From Wolbachia endosymbiont of Ctenocephalides felis wCfeF (lineage in GTDB: Bacteria; Pseudomonadota; Alphaproteobacteria; Rickettsiales; Anaplasmataceae): a stretch of DNA of 64,000 bases. Both the position numbers and the translations under genes were made by a program. Of the stretch, positions 15,836-24,497 are shown one piece after another. The notes beneath the pieces were generated by a model. The model was given only the letters and a program-made list of their open reading frames with translations. It searched no databases and was not told the origin of the DNA. The stretch is taken from assembly GCA_028571325.1 (NCBI GenBank), contig CP116767.1, positions 1,021,150 through 1,085,149 on the forward strand. Direction: 5' to 3'. The stretch's first letter is position 1. The number at the start of each line of letters is the position of its first letter.

Positions 15836-16612
15836 CTACATAGACCTACCCTTCTGTGGATCTGTGTTTCTGCTTTCCTCAATTTGCTTTGCAAAAGATG
15901 TTTCTTGTTTGCTCATATGCTGAAGTGGCTTGACAATTTCACGTACTGTGGCAATAACCGCAGTCAAAAACGCTTTTAGCAGCGCACCTAAAGCTCCACC
16001 AACTGCTTCCCTGCCGTAAATACGAGCTTGCTTTTCATTATCGTCAGCAGTTTCTCCTGCTCTCCTTCTTGGGTCCATTCTATGAGCAATAACTGAAAAC
16101 AACACTCCCTTGATTGAAGACTTCATTCGTGCCTTTGCTTTGAGAACATCTCCATCATGTGCTGTTTCATGCCCATGGCTTAAATGCTTAGCGTTCATTA
16201 GCTCCTTTTGTTGCTGGGCAAACATACCACTTAGCACTTCTTCCATTATTTGTTTTCTTCTCTTCTCCATCACTCTTTTTTTGGATTCTGATTTATCGCG
16301 AGTATGCTTTGTGGTTTCAAGTTCTACATCAATATCTTCGGATGCTGCTTGACTGTACAAGGTTTCTATGAGCCTATCTATACTTCGCTTTACTTGCATA
16401 GTTCTTTCGTAACTATCTAAATTATCGATTTCTTCGTCAATCTGGGTTAAAATATCCTCAAAGGCTTTTAAATAGTCTTGAATGTACTGCGTTATGTCTT
16501 TCTCTTTGGGCTGCTCTTCTTGATTTAGCTGATTTTCATTTTTCAAATTTCTCTCTCTTTTATCATCGTTATTTTCTTCACTTCCCTCCTTAAAAGGATA
16601 ATTGTCATCCAT
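15836..16612 (-). CDS. Hypothetical charged protein next to phage tail genes
   Basis: A 258-residue protein I do not recognise. The first 45 residues are highly charged (KEGSEENNDDKRERNLKNEN). Helical segments follow, then a basic patch (ESKKRVMEKRRKQIMEEVL) and, near residues 195-230, a Gly/Ala hydrophobic helix (GREAVGGALGALLKAFLTAV). It converges with rmuC and lies 55 bp beyond the tail-tube gene on the same strand, so it may be cotranscribed with the phage-type genes. No catalytic motif is visible. Confidence 0.7.
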   Translation of the reverse strand: MDDNYPFKEGSEENNDDKRERNLKNENQLNQEEQPKEKDITQYIQDYLKAFEDILTQIDEEIDNLDSYERTMQVKRSIDRLIETLYSQAASEDIDVELETTKHTRDKSESKKRVMEKRRKQIMEEVLSGMFAQQQKELMNAKHLSHGHETAHDGDVLKAKARMKSSIKGVLFSVIAHRMDPRRRAGETADDNEKQARIYGREAVGGALGALLKAFLTAVIATVREIVKPLQHMSKQETSFAKQIEESRNTDPQKGRSM

Positions 16613-16667
16613 AACTTAGTTAAAATTTCCACCAGTTACTATTGTATACGAAAAAATTAAATTAACA

Positions 16668-17057
16668 TTAATGAAAGGTGGTTACAACTTCAGCACTGGC
16701 TAGAACCACAGTGAAGCTATCAAAAGCAGCAGGGTCATAATACCTCTCATAAAGCTCAACCGAACATCTAAGCCTTATCTTTTCCTTCGCATTAAAACTA
16801 ATTTCATAATCATTATTAGAGTTTAGCATAGCAGAATTACGTAATAATTCATCTGCTAATACGGAATCTAAAATTCCATTAATTTTTATTGTAATATATC
16901 TGCTTCCAGCACAATCGAGCACTTTTCTCCAGCCAAAAGAGGAAATATCTCTTATCTCTTCCCTATTATTACGCAAAGTAAACCTTAAGTTTCGTATATT
17001 GTTCAGCACAACAAAATTATTGTCATGACCTTTAATTTTTAGCTGTAACTTACTCAT
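16668..17057 (-). CDS. Phage/GTA major tail (tail tube) protein-like
   Basis: A 129-residue protein of the TP901-1/GTA major tail protein type. Visible traits are the strand pattern with CAGSRYITIKINGILDSVLA, DYEISFNAKEKIRLRCSVEL and YYDPAAFDSFTVVLASAEVV, matching the all-beta tube fold. The ATG at 17057 is chosen over the GTG at 17063 because GGAGG lies 6 bp upstream of it. It overlaps the end of the upstream gene by 8 bp, so the two are translationally coupled. It corresponds in position to g9 of the Rhodobacter GTA cluster. Confidence 0.7.
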   Translation of the reverse strand: MSKLQLKIKGHDNNFVVLNNIRNLRFTLRNNREEIRDISSFGWRKVLDCAGSRYITIKINGILDSVLADELLRNSAMLNSNNDYEISFNAKEKIRLRCSVELYERYYDPAAFDSFTVVLASAEVVTTFH

Positions 17058-17442
17058 TGTCACCTCCTTTTATAAAAATGTCAAAATTAATTGTTGAATG
17101 CAAAATTTCATCGTGCTGATCCACAGCACAATTACTCTCTAAAATAGTCTCACTATCAGAACCTTTGATGCTCTTAAGCACCAAGTTAATATGCCTTATG
17201 GCAGCAAGCATATTGCCCATATGATAAGTATATATATCGCATGCAAATCTTGCCTTTGTAGCAAAATTGGACAGCATGTGAAAGTTGCTATAACTTACTA
17301 TGCTCAATTTTAGGTAAGGAGTGGTAACCTGCTTAGGTAGGTAATCATAAATGTTGGTAACGTATTTCTTTAAGTCAGGGCTTGTCTTTAGTGCTGCATA
17401 AATGCTGTTGTACAACTCATTTATAACTTGAATTTTTTCCAT
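17050..17442 (-). CDS. DUF3168-like tail completion protein
   Basis: A 130-residue protein with the pattern of DUF3168 tail terminator proteins: LYNSIYAALKTSPDLKKYVT at the start, the mid-block VTTPYLKLSIVSYSN, and HILSTINFDIFI-type ending (ILHSTINFDIFIKG). The ATG at 17442 has AAAAGG upstream; the longer frame start at 17490 is not needed. It sits between the connector gene and the tail-tube gene, the same order as g6-g8-g9 in alphaproteobacterial gene transfer agents. Confidence 0.7.
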   Translation of the reverse strand: MEKIQVINELYNSIYAALKTSPDLKKYVTNIYDYLPKQVTTPYLKLSIVSYSNFHMLSNFATKARFACDIYTYHMGNMLAAIRHINLVLKSIKGSDSETILESNCAVDQHDEILHSTINFDIFIKGGDNE

Positions 17443-17496
17443 AATTAACCTTTTTAAAAGTACAGTCAACACAGAGGGATGGGATGGCAAAAAAAG

Positions 17497-18036
17497 CTAC
17501 AATACAACTCGTGGTTCGCGAAATGGGGAATATACTCCCTTCACTTCGGATAAATAGCTCTTCACTTCTGATTCGCGATTTTTATAAAGAGCAGAAACAT
17601 GCTGCATAATACCTAGTTTTATCTGCTCAGGAACGTTGTCATAGCCAGCTTCATACACAACATCAACTCTTATTGCATTTAAATGACTGAGAAATTCAAT
17701 GTAGCCTCCTACATTACTAAAATAATATTTGAGTATCTTCTCTTCTTGATTTTTAGATATCGTTGCAGTAACAGACATTATTATTCTCACAGGACCATAG
17801 CTTAAATAGATTCTATGAGGTATATAATCCTCATAGGAAACTTGCCATGTTTGCTTAACCAGCGACTTTTCCGTATACCATTCGGCATAGTCGGTTGCTA
17901 CAGAAATGAGGCTTGAGATCAACTTGTCATCTTGATCGTTCTCAACGCGTAAAAAAGATTTAACTTCTTCCAAAGTAACCGGAAGAGATTTAGATTTGGA
18001 TTTACGTTGTACATGTATTTTTGGTGAAGTAGACAT
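17497..18036 (-). CDS. gp6-like head-tail connector protein
   Basis: A 179-residue protein of the phage gp6/phiE125 gp8 connector family. VTLEEVKSFLRVENDQDDKL is the characteristic N-terminal helix pair motif, followed by LISVATDYAEWYTEKSLVKQ. The C-terminal part has the VVYEAGYDNVPEQIKLGIMQ motif (GYDNVP-x-x-I/L-K-x-A/G-I). Shine-Dalgarno AGGAGG lies before the ATG. It is the first gene of a three-gene run of structural genes. Portal, protease and closure genes are missing here. Confidence 0.85.
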   Translation of the reverse strand: MSTSPKIHVQRKSKSKSLPVTLEEVKSFLRVENDQDDKLISSLISVATDYAEWYTEKSLVKQTWQVSYEDYIPHRIYLSYGPVRIIMSVTATISKNQEEKILKYYFSNVGGYIEFLSHLNAIRVDVVYEAGYDNVPEQIKLGIMQHVSALYKNRESEVKSYLSEVKGVYSPFREPRVVL

Positions 18037-18197
18037 AATAACCTCCTGTTTATGTATGACTAAAGCTCGTTATCCCAACCGCTGGATCTATGCTGTAAAT
18101 AAATCACAGGTAAACTCGTCTTAGCTAAATTTCTTGCATTTAATATTAAGTTAAATCTGTATGGTAGCAACCCTAAGTGCTTGAAATTCTTGACTTG

Positions 18198-18524
18198 CTA
18201 TAAGTTCTTTATCGTATGTTCTACTACATTGAGAAGAGAGCGTATTAAAGCTGTTTCTCCCTTTTTGTTGATAAAATTTGAACTTACAGCATATTCAACT
18301 AGGCTGGATTTCAGCGAGTTAACATTTTGAGAATGAATATTGTTGAAGATGGTGTTTAACTCCTTAGTAAGCAAACTGCGAAATTTTTGCATGCTATCGT
18401 ATGCAATATTTTCAAGTTCATGCGCAAATTTATCTTGAGCTACGGTGGTTATATCTTCAATTTCTTCATTGAATTCCTCCAGCTTTTTTTCCTTACTCTT
18501 AAAGTTTTTTGCAAAAGCTTTCAT
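18198..18524 (-). CDS. Hypothetical helical protein upstream of the connector gene
   Basis: A 108-residue, largely alpha-helical charged protein (FKSKEKKLEEFNEEIEDITT; KFRSLLTKELNTIFNNIHSQ). No family recognised. It is on the same strand as the phage-type genes and 161 bp upstream of them, so it could belong to that remnant module. Confidence 0.5.
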   Translation of the reverse strand: MKAFAKNFKSKEKKLEEFNEEIEDITTVAQDKFAHELENIAYDSMQKFRSLLTKELNTIFNNIHSQNVNSLKSSLVEYAVSSNFINKKGETALIRSLLNVVEHTIKNL

Positions 18525-18621
18525 ACCTATCCAATTTAATTACTCTATTATAATTATAATGACAATGAAAAAACTACCGAAGCAAAAAATTTATGCCAAC
18601 ATGTTACTGCGTAAAACGAGT

Positions 18622-18723
18622 GGTGTCATTCAGGTAGCCCCTTTTCCTGTCATTCCAGCGCTCCTCTTTTGTCAGTCCAGTGCTTCTTTTTCTGTCATCC
18701 CAGTGCTCGACACTGGGATCCAG
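18622..18723. repeat. Cluster of palindromic elements (WPE)
   Basis: Several partial GTCATTCC/GTCATCCC units in tandem end in a full hairpin ATCCCAGTG (18697-18705), CTCGA, CACTGGGAT (18711-18719). The rest of the gap from 18525 to 18971 shows no gene. Confidence 0.7.
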
Positions 18724-18971
18724 CCTTTCCATAATCATCAAAACGTCGTATTTTAACATAAAACAGCTACTTTTATATTCACCAACTTAATAAAATTCCT
18801 AGATGCCAGTGCTTGACACCCTCTGCTACACAAATAAATCGCAATGTTCGTACAGCTATGCATTAATGGTAGAAATTTTAGAGAGAAGTTCTATACACAA
18901 TCACTGACATTTTTCCTTAGGTTGACACCATTGTAGTGAGTTTTTTGGTATACTAAAATCAACATAATCGG

Positions 18972-19044
18972 TGGCTGAGGAGGGACTTGAACCCACGACC
19001 AAGAGATTATGATCCTCCTGCTCTACCAACTGAGCTACTCAGCC
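18972..19044 (-). tRNA. tRNA-Met (anticodon CAU, elongator-type)
   Basis: The 73-nt cloverleaf reads GGCTGAG ... CTCAGCC for the acceptor stem, D-arm GCTC/GAGC, anticodon loop ATCATAA with CAT at 34-36, and T-loop TTCAAGT. The first pair is G-C, so it is not an initiator tRNA, which has a 1:72 mismatch. A lysidine-modified Ile tRNA with CAU cannot be fully excluded. Its 5' base is also the last base of the purB stop codon. Confidence 0.9.
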
Positions 19045-20336
19045 TAATCAAAGACCTTGTTATATATATGGTCTACATGCTTTGTATAATAAGCAAAATC
19101 AAACAAAGATTCAAGTTTTTCAGAGTCAATAACTCCAAGCAAGGATTTATCTTGCTTCAATTCGGATAGAAAATCACTGTTGTCTTGTTTCACTTTCATT
19201 GCATTGCTCTGAACAATTTTATACGCTTCTTCCCTAGTTAGACCACTATTTACTAACTCAAGCAATACACGCTGTGAGAAAATTAAACCTTTTGCTGAAT
19301 TTAAGTTCTTTTCAATGTTTTCCTCATTAATTACTAATTTATCTATTAAATCTGTCAATCGCACTAAAGCAAAATCCATTGTTATGCAAGCATCAGGAGC
19401 AATACATCTTTCCACGGACGAATGTGATATATCTCGCTCGTGCCACAATGCAACATTTTCCAGTGCAGGAAATACGTAGCTACGTATTAAACGTGAAAGT
19501 CCAGTTAGATTTTCACTTAAAATAGGATTACACTTGTGTGGCATAGCAGAGCTTCCTTTCTGCCCAGTGGAAAAATATTCGGAAACTTCGCCAACTTCAG
19601 TTCTTTGTAAATGACGAATTTCAACAGCAACATTTTCCATTGAACTTGCAATCACCCCTAAAATTGAAAAGAACGCAGCGTGTCTATCACGAGGAATTAC
19701 TTGAGAAGATATAGTCTCAGGTATAAGTCCCATTTTTTTCGCTACATATTCTTCAACAAACGGGTCAACATTCGCAAAATTACCTACTGCACCTGATATT
19801 TTGCAAGTTGAGATCTCTTTTTGTACATTAATTAGCCTTTGGTAGCCGCGTTTAAACTCTGCATAAAACCTGGCAAATTTTAGTCCAAGTATAGTTGGCT
19901 CTGCATGCATTCCGTGACTACGTCCAACACACACAACACCTTTATAATCCTCAGCTTTTTTTTTCAACGCCGTAAGTAAATCTTTTAGATTTTTAAGTAG
20001 AATATCACACGACTCTTTCAGTTGCACAGCAAGACACGTGTCCAAAACATCAGAACTCGTCATCCCATAGTGGAGATAACGAACATCAACTCCCACTTTT
20101 TCAGCAATATATGTGAGGAAAGCTATAACATCGTGTTTTACAGTGGATTCGATTTCGTTGATCCGCTTAATATCAAATTCGATAGTGCCAGAGAGCCTTT
20201 CAGCAACATCATTTGGAACCACTCCTAACTCTGCTTGAGCCTCGCACGCTAGTTTTTCTATTTTGAGCCATATATTAAACTTGTTGTTTTCTTCCCAGAC
20301 GGAAGACATTTCTTTACGACTATAACGAGGAATCAC
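19044..20336 (-). CDS. purB: Adenylosuccinate lyase
   Basis: A 430-residue enzyme of the fumarase/aspartase superfamily. It splits SAICAR and adenylosuccinate in purine synthesis. The signature loop KGSSAMPHKCNPILSENL holds the catalytic serine, and GRSHGMHAEP and MTSSDVLDT are also present. It starts at a GTG with GGGAGG upstream. The TAG stop shares its final base with the 5' end of tRNA-Met, so the tRNA must be cut from the purB transcript by RNase P if cotranscribed. Confidence 0.96.
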   Translation of the reverse strand: MIPRYSRKEMSSVWEENNKFNIWLKIEKLACEAQAELGVVPNDVAERLSGTIEFDIKRINEIESTVKHDVIAFLTYIAEKVGVDVRYLHYGMTSSDVLDTCLAVQLKESCDILLKNLKDLLTALKKKAEDYKGVVCVGRSHGMHAEPTILGLKFARFYAEFKRGYQRLINVQKEISTCKISGAVGNFANVDPFVEEYVAKKMGLIPETISSQVIPRDRHAAFFSILGVIASSMENVAVEIRHLQRTEVGEVSEYFSTGQKGSSAMPHKCNPILSENLTGLSRLIRSYVFPALENVALWHERDISHSSVERCIAPDACITMDFALVRLTDLIDKLVINEENIEKNLNSAKGLIFSQRVLLELVNSGLTREEAYKIVQSNAMKVKQDNSDFLSELKQDKSLLGVIDSEKLESLFDFAYYTKHVDHIYNKVFD

Positions 20337-20613
20337 TAAATGACCTCCCTTTCATTTCTGAGTACCAGTAGGTTTTGTTGCACAGCAACTAAAAAACTTG
20401 ATAGTTGCTGACAAAATTCATTATGAGATAGTCGTTTAACCATTAAAGAAAAAATATGTTACAAAAAATAAAAGTCAGCAACCAAAACGAATATAACAAA
20501 TTTTTCGAGGAAAGGGGATATATTTTTCACTTCATTGATAGACTTCTCGCATAACTTAGGCTAAGTAGAAAAAAGCATCTGTTTAGGTGTGGTTGAAAGA
20601 CAAGCAAGAAGAT

Positions 20614-20645
20614 CTAAAAAGAAGAAGGTAGTTTCCCTTCTTCTT
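20614..20645 (-). terminator. Intrinsic terminator of the gene at 20672-21493
   Basis: On the minus strand, AAGAAGAAGG and CCTTCTTCTT pair (20636-20645 with 20619-20628) around a 7-nt loop, followed by TTTTTAG. The rest of the gap 20337-20613 holds nothing that I can name. Confidence 0.75.
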
Positions 20646-20671
20646 TCTACTTGTTTTAACTGTAATGCGCT

Positions 20672-21493
20672 TCATACTGTCAGAGTATTTTCTACTCGCT
20701 CTAAGTTTAATTCATCTAGTTTATCACTAGGCTTTGATGCTTCATATGTAATACCACCAGCAACAAACCCAACTGCCAACGCAACAGCTACAGCTACGCC
20801 GACTATAGCTAATATTGATAATTGAGCATCGCCAACAAAACATCCAATACCGACTGTCAATGCAGCTATAACACTACAAACACCACCTATTTTCATTGCT
20901 TTACTAGCTGCTATGCTCTTTTCAACTCGAAGAATTTTTTCTAGCGCATCATTCCATTCAGTTTTTCTCAAAGCATCTTTAAACGTTTTAAAACCATCTT
21001 CTCCTATATTGGCAACACACTTTTCCAATTTATCTTCATTAAAATTAAAAGGTTTACCATCTTTTTTATTTTCATTAAAGTTGTCGACAAGAAACTTTCC
21101 AAAATTATCACTTTCTTTAAATGCTTTAAGCAATATTTGCATAATCTTCTCTTCTTTAGGTGGCGTCCCATCAAATTTTACAATATTTGAGGGCTTTAAC
21201 TTTATAGTATTCTCAGCACCTACCATTTCTCCAAATGATATGCCTTTCTCTCTTACCGCTTTTAAAATAGCTTTCAAGCCTTCCTGATTCTTAATAAACG
21301 CAGCGTATTCAAGTAGATTTCCAGTTTTTCTTTCACCATTTTTGAACTCTATAGTTGTACCTTTAGTAGCAAGAACTACAAATAAATCATCTTTTGAAAC
21401 TTCTTGTAGAGTGTTAGCAATGTTACCCTGACTTCCTATTGTGTTCTGTAACTTACTATATAATTCCTGTTGTTCGTCTGTTAAACCTGACAT
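20672..21493 (-). CDS. Lineage-specific protein with C-terminal membrane hairpin
   Basis: A 273-residue protein I do not recognise. Residues 1-195 are soluble and mixed alpha/beta (LTDEQQELYSKLQNTIGSQG; KDDLFVVLATKGTTIEF). Two hydrophobic segments follow at about 200-250 (KIGGVCSVIAALTVGIGCFV and LSILAIVGVAVAVALAVGFV). They run into GGITYEASKPSDKLDE. That last block resembles the C-terminus of the protein at 5298-6896 (SGATYLALKPSTQVSE). It has its own terminator. A membrane-targeted secreted protein is one possibility. Confidence 0.75.
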   Translation of the reverse strand: MSGLTDEQQELYSKLQNTIGSQGNIANTLQEVSKDDLFVVLATKGTTIEFKNGERKTGNLLEYAAFIKNQEGLKAILKAVREKGISFGEMVGAENTIKLKPSNIVKFDGTPPKEEKIMQILLKAFKESDNFGKFLVDNFNENKKDGKPFNFNEDKLEKCVANIGEDGFKTFKDALRKTEWNDALEKILRVEKSIAASKAMKIGGVCSVIAALTVGIGCFVGDAQLSILAIVGVAVAVALAVGFVAGGITYEASKPSDKLDELNLERVENTLTV

Positions 21494-21599
21494 GTAATTA
21501 CCTCATAAAAACTTATATTAAGTATAGCATATTTTAGTACAAAGGTCAAGAAATGAACTTTTGAAACCCTTATAACGTGTCTTCCAACCACGCTTCTGA

Positions 21600-22132
21600 A
21601 CACGGATACGAAAAAAGGCAATTTACTACCATATTGGCGTTTTTTGTAACGCTGCGTGCTCTTGAGTTGCCTTAATATTTAAGAAATTTACTATACGAGA
21701 AAAAAGCAAAAGAAGCCCTGTGGCGGCTAGTTATTTACTTTTGTGTCGAAATGTTGGCGTTTTTTTATCCTAAACGCTTAATAAGTGCGACTTAGCTGCT
21801 TTTTAATGCAACTTAACCTTAGCCATAAACGTTTAAGAAACTCACTAAGCAGAAAAAAAGCAAAAGAAACCCCGAGTAGCTAGTTATTCACTATCTATCT
21901 TATGATATTGGCGTTTTTGATGTCTTAAACGACTTATAAGCGCGTTTGAGCTTGTATAGGTAAAAAAACAGAAGTTTTAAAAAGACATGCAGTGCACATA
22001 GTGCGAAAAATTAAACATGAGACGCCAAATATGCTAAGTTTTTTTCTCATTTAATCTGCACAGACTGAAGATAAATAACAGCTTCAGTCTCATTATAAGG
22101 GTAACGGCGGGAGTTGTCAAGCAATTTTTTGT
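21600..22132 (-). repeat. Promoter-bearing noncoding repeat R2 (three modules)
   Basis: On the minus strand this starts with TTGACA (22115-22120), 17 bp, and a perfect TATAAT (22092-22097). It then has successive modules, each with a hairpin-like AGCG/CGCT block, AAAAACGCCAA (near 21910, 21760 and 21645) and a GGGgTTTCTTTTGCTTTTTT-type tail. About 415 bp match R5 almost base for base. A palindromic WPE fragment (CCAGC...GCTGG) lies just outside at 22152-22176. No credible protein is encoded. Confidence 0.75.
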
Positions 22133-22379
22133 AGCCCTCAAGGTCTCAAAAACCAGCTTCACGCGCTGGAATGACAACAAGAGGGAAAAATCTACTGCAG
22201 TTAATGGTAATTTAATCAATTCTGATTAAAAATGGAGAGATCAGTTAATGATAAAACAAAAGTGGCAACATGCTGCTTTTTACGGTGTGGGGCTGGGGTG
22301 TTAACCAGCTCTAATGCTAGGATTGACAAACAACTGTATTCTATGTCAAATTTATAGTATTATAAAATTTGAGGATATT

Positions 22380-22808
22380 ATGTTTAAAAGGTGCATGCCT
22401 TCTAAGTTACTGAATACTTGTTTAATATTGTCTATGACTGTATTACTCACCGGCTGTTTTGCAACAATGTTTTCCGGTTCTACACAAGCGATCCGGATTA
22501 AGGTAGTAGATGATGAAGGTGACTTAATAGAAAAAATTAAATGCTTTGTACATGACCCATCTGGAATGAGCCATTCCATTACGTCTAACCCTGGAGCAGT
22601 GGTTATTCAGCGAGGTTCGGGACCATTATCTGTTGATTGTAAAAAAGCAGGTTATAAGCAATTAAATGTGATGGTAGGTGAAAGTTTTAATAAGGTTGCT
22701 TTATTAAATCTGCTATGGTGGCCTGGTTTCATCATTGACACAGTTACTGGAGCTTATAAACAATATCCATCACACTACGTTGTAACCATGGAAAAATCTG
22801 ATTCGTAG
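22380..22808 (+). CDS. Putative lipoprotein
   Basis: A 142-residue protein with a lipoprotein signal (LLNTCLILSMTVLLTGC; lipobox LTGC, mature Cys about residue 25). A beta-rich domain follows with IRIKVVDDEGDLIEKIKCFV and a PEGA-like GSGPLSVDCKKAGYKQLNV. A hydrophobic NLLWWPGFIIDTVTGAYKQY ends it, a pattern seen in small outer-membrane lipoproteins of proteobacteria. The ATG at 22380 with GAGG upstream is preferred over 22314. Confidence 0.75.
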   Translation: MFKRCMPSKLLNTCLILSMTVLLTGCFATMFSGSTQAIRIKVVDDEGDLIEKIKCFVHDPSGMSHSITSNPGAVVIQRGSGPLSVDCKKAGYKQLNVMVGESFNKVALLNLLWWPGFIIDTVTGAYKQYPSHYVVTMEKSDS

Positions 22809-22815
22809 CAGAAAA

Positions 22816-23157
22816 ATGCTCAAACACAGCGGCCCAAAGAAATTAAAGTCTATAATAGAAAACTATGCATTAAAATGCATGAAGAGTAAGCTGAGCAAAA
22901 ATGAAATACGTCTTATTTTAAACTGGAGAAGCATAGTTGGAGAGGAAATAGCAGGGTGTACGAAGCCAAAAAAGATCTCGTATGCACAAAATATAAATTC
23001 CGGTGTCTTGCATTTGGTGGTAACAAATGGCAGCAAAGCGCTGGAAATTCAGCATATGGTCTCTCTTATAATGGAGAAAATCACAATATTTTTTGGCTAC
23101 AAAGCAGTATATGGTATAAAAATTAAGCAGGAGAGTATTGACTATTTCGCTATATAA
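22816..23157 (+). CDS. DciA/DUF721-like protein
   Basis: A 113-residue protein with the DUF721 pattern: LNWRSIVGEEIAGCTKPKKI, then SGVLHLVVTNGSKALEIQHM and a C-terminal IMEKITIFFGYKAVYGIKIK. DciA proteins load the replicative helicase in bacteria that lack DnaC, which includes alphaproteobacteria. The N-terminal KH-like half is what remains at this length. The gene lies 7 bp after the lipoprotein gene and is likely cotranscribed. Confidence 0.75.
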   Translation: MLKHSGPKKLKSIIENYALKCMKSKLSKNEIRLILNWRSIVGEEIAGCTKPKKISYAQNINSGVLHLVVTNGSKALEIQHMVSLIMEKITIFFGYKAVYGIKIKQESIDYFAI

Positions 23158-23194
23158 GGTAATCTAAGTACATAAAATAACTTGGTATATTAAA

Positions 23195-23509
23195 GTGAGT
23201 AGAGTTTGCGAATTAACAAACAGGAAAAAGTCTTTTGGTAATAAGGTATCACATTCAAACCGTAAAACAAAGCGCACCTTTTGCTTAAATTTGTGCAGTG
23301 TTACGTTGATGAGCAACATATTGAACAAAAAATTTAAATTTCGCGTAGCGTCGAGAACTTTGAGAACTATAGATTACAAGGGTGATCTTGACGCTTTTTT
23401 GCTCAACACAAGAACAGTTAAGCTAAGCGAGAAAGCACAAAAAATAAAAAGAAAGTTGAAAAAAGTTTTAGCAAAACAAGAGGTAGAACTAGCCGTTTCA
23501 GATGCATAG
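23195..23509 (+). CDS. rpmB: 50S ribosomal protein L28
   Basis: A 104-residue L28. [20 protein letters not shown] is the conserved N-terminus, with [15 protein letters not shown] and [20 protein letters not shown] after it. It starts at a GTG. The alphaproteobacterial C-terminal extension is present. Its stop overlaps the lipA start by 8 bp. Confidence 0.96.
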   Translation: MSRVCELTNRKKSFGNKVSHSNRKTKRTFCLNLCSVTLMSNILNKKFKFRVASRTLRTIDYKGDLDAFLLNTRTVKLSEKAQKIKRKLKKVLAKQEVELAVSDA

Positions 23510-24365
23510 TAAGCCTCCATGGCTCAGGGCAAAAGCTCCAACTGGTGAAATATTCAATGAGACCTTAAACACTGTCAAGTTGCACAATCTGCATACGGTG
23601 TGCGAGGAGGCTGCATGTCCGAATATTGGCGAATGTTGGAATAAGCGTCATGCCACTGTGATGATTCTTGGTTCTGTTTGCACTCGCGCTTGCGCATTTT
23701 GCAATGTTGCAACTGGTATTCCTGATAAATTAGATCCTCACGAGCCGGAAAATTTAGCAAAGGCGATAAAAAAATTAAACTTAAAGCACGTCGTTATTAC
23801 CTCTGTTGACCGTGATGATTTACCAGATGGCGGAGCAAACCAGTTTATAAGGTGTATAGAAGAAATTAGAAAAATAATTCCAGAAACAACAATAGAGATT
23901 CTAACTCCCGATTTTTTGAATAAGAAAGGAGCATTCGAAGCGATTGCTGTTGCCTCACCTGATGTCTATAACCACAATATTGAAACAGTGCCAAGACTGT
24001 ATGCAAAGATAAGGCCAAGGGCTCGTTATTTTCATTCACTATATTTGCTGAAGATGGTAAAGCAAATTAATCCTAAGCTTTTTACTAAGTCAGGACTTAT
24101 GGTTGGTCTTGGGGAAACAAAAGAAGAAGTACTTCAAGTTATGGACGATTTACGCAGTGCCGAGGTTGACTTTATAACGATCGGCCAATACCTGCAGCCA
24201 ACTCCAAAGCATGCAAAAATCGATAGATATGTTACACCAGAGGAGTTTGAGCATTATAAATACGTTGCTTACTCCAAAGGGTTCTTAGTGGTTGCATCAA
24301 GTCCACTGACCAGGTCATCATATCATGCTGAGGAAGACTTTAACAGGCTCAAAGCTTGTCGTTGA
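23502..24365 (+). CDS. lipA: Lipoyl synthase
   Basis: A 287-residue radical-SAM enzyme that inserts two sulfurs into octanoyl-carrier protein or E2 domains. The auxiliary cluster motif C-x4-C-x5-C is seen in [13 protein letters not shown]. The SAM cluster motif C-x3-C-x2-C is in [10 protein letters not shown]. The ending [16 protein letters not shown] holds the conserved RSSY serine ligand of the auxiliary cluster. The start overlaps rpmB by 8 bp, implying coupled translation. Confidence 0.97.
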   Translation: MHSKPPWLRAKAPTGEIFNETLNTVKLHNLHTVCEEAACPNIGECWNKRHATVMILGSVCTRACAFCNVATGIPDKLDPHEPENLAKAIKKLNLKHVVITSVDRDDLPDGGANQFIRCIEEIRKIIPETTIEILTPDFLNKKGAFEAIAVASPDVYNHNIETVPRLYAKIRPRARYFHSLYLLKMVKQINPKLFTKSGLMVGLGETKEEVLQVMDDLRSAEVDFITIGQYLQPTPKHAKIDRYVTPEEFEHYKYVAYSKGFLVVASSPLTRSSYHAEEDFNRLKACR

Positions 24366-24497
24366 TATTAGATTGCATAACTTCTCCTTTAGTTACGCAA
24401 GAAGTCTATCTCTACTTCTTCGATTTAAGGTCAATTAGCTTTTCTTTAAGTATTATGCGTTAAATTCCTTTTCTTTAAAGCTTATTACATAAGAAAT

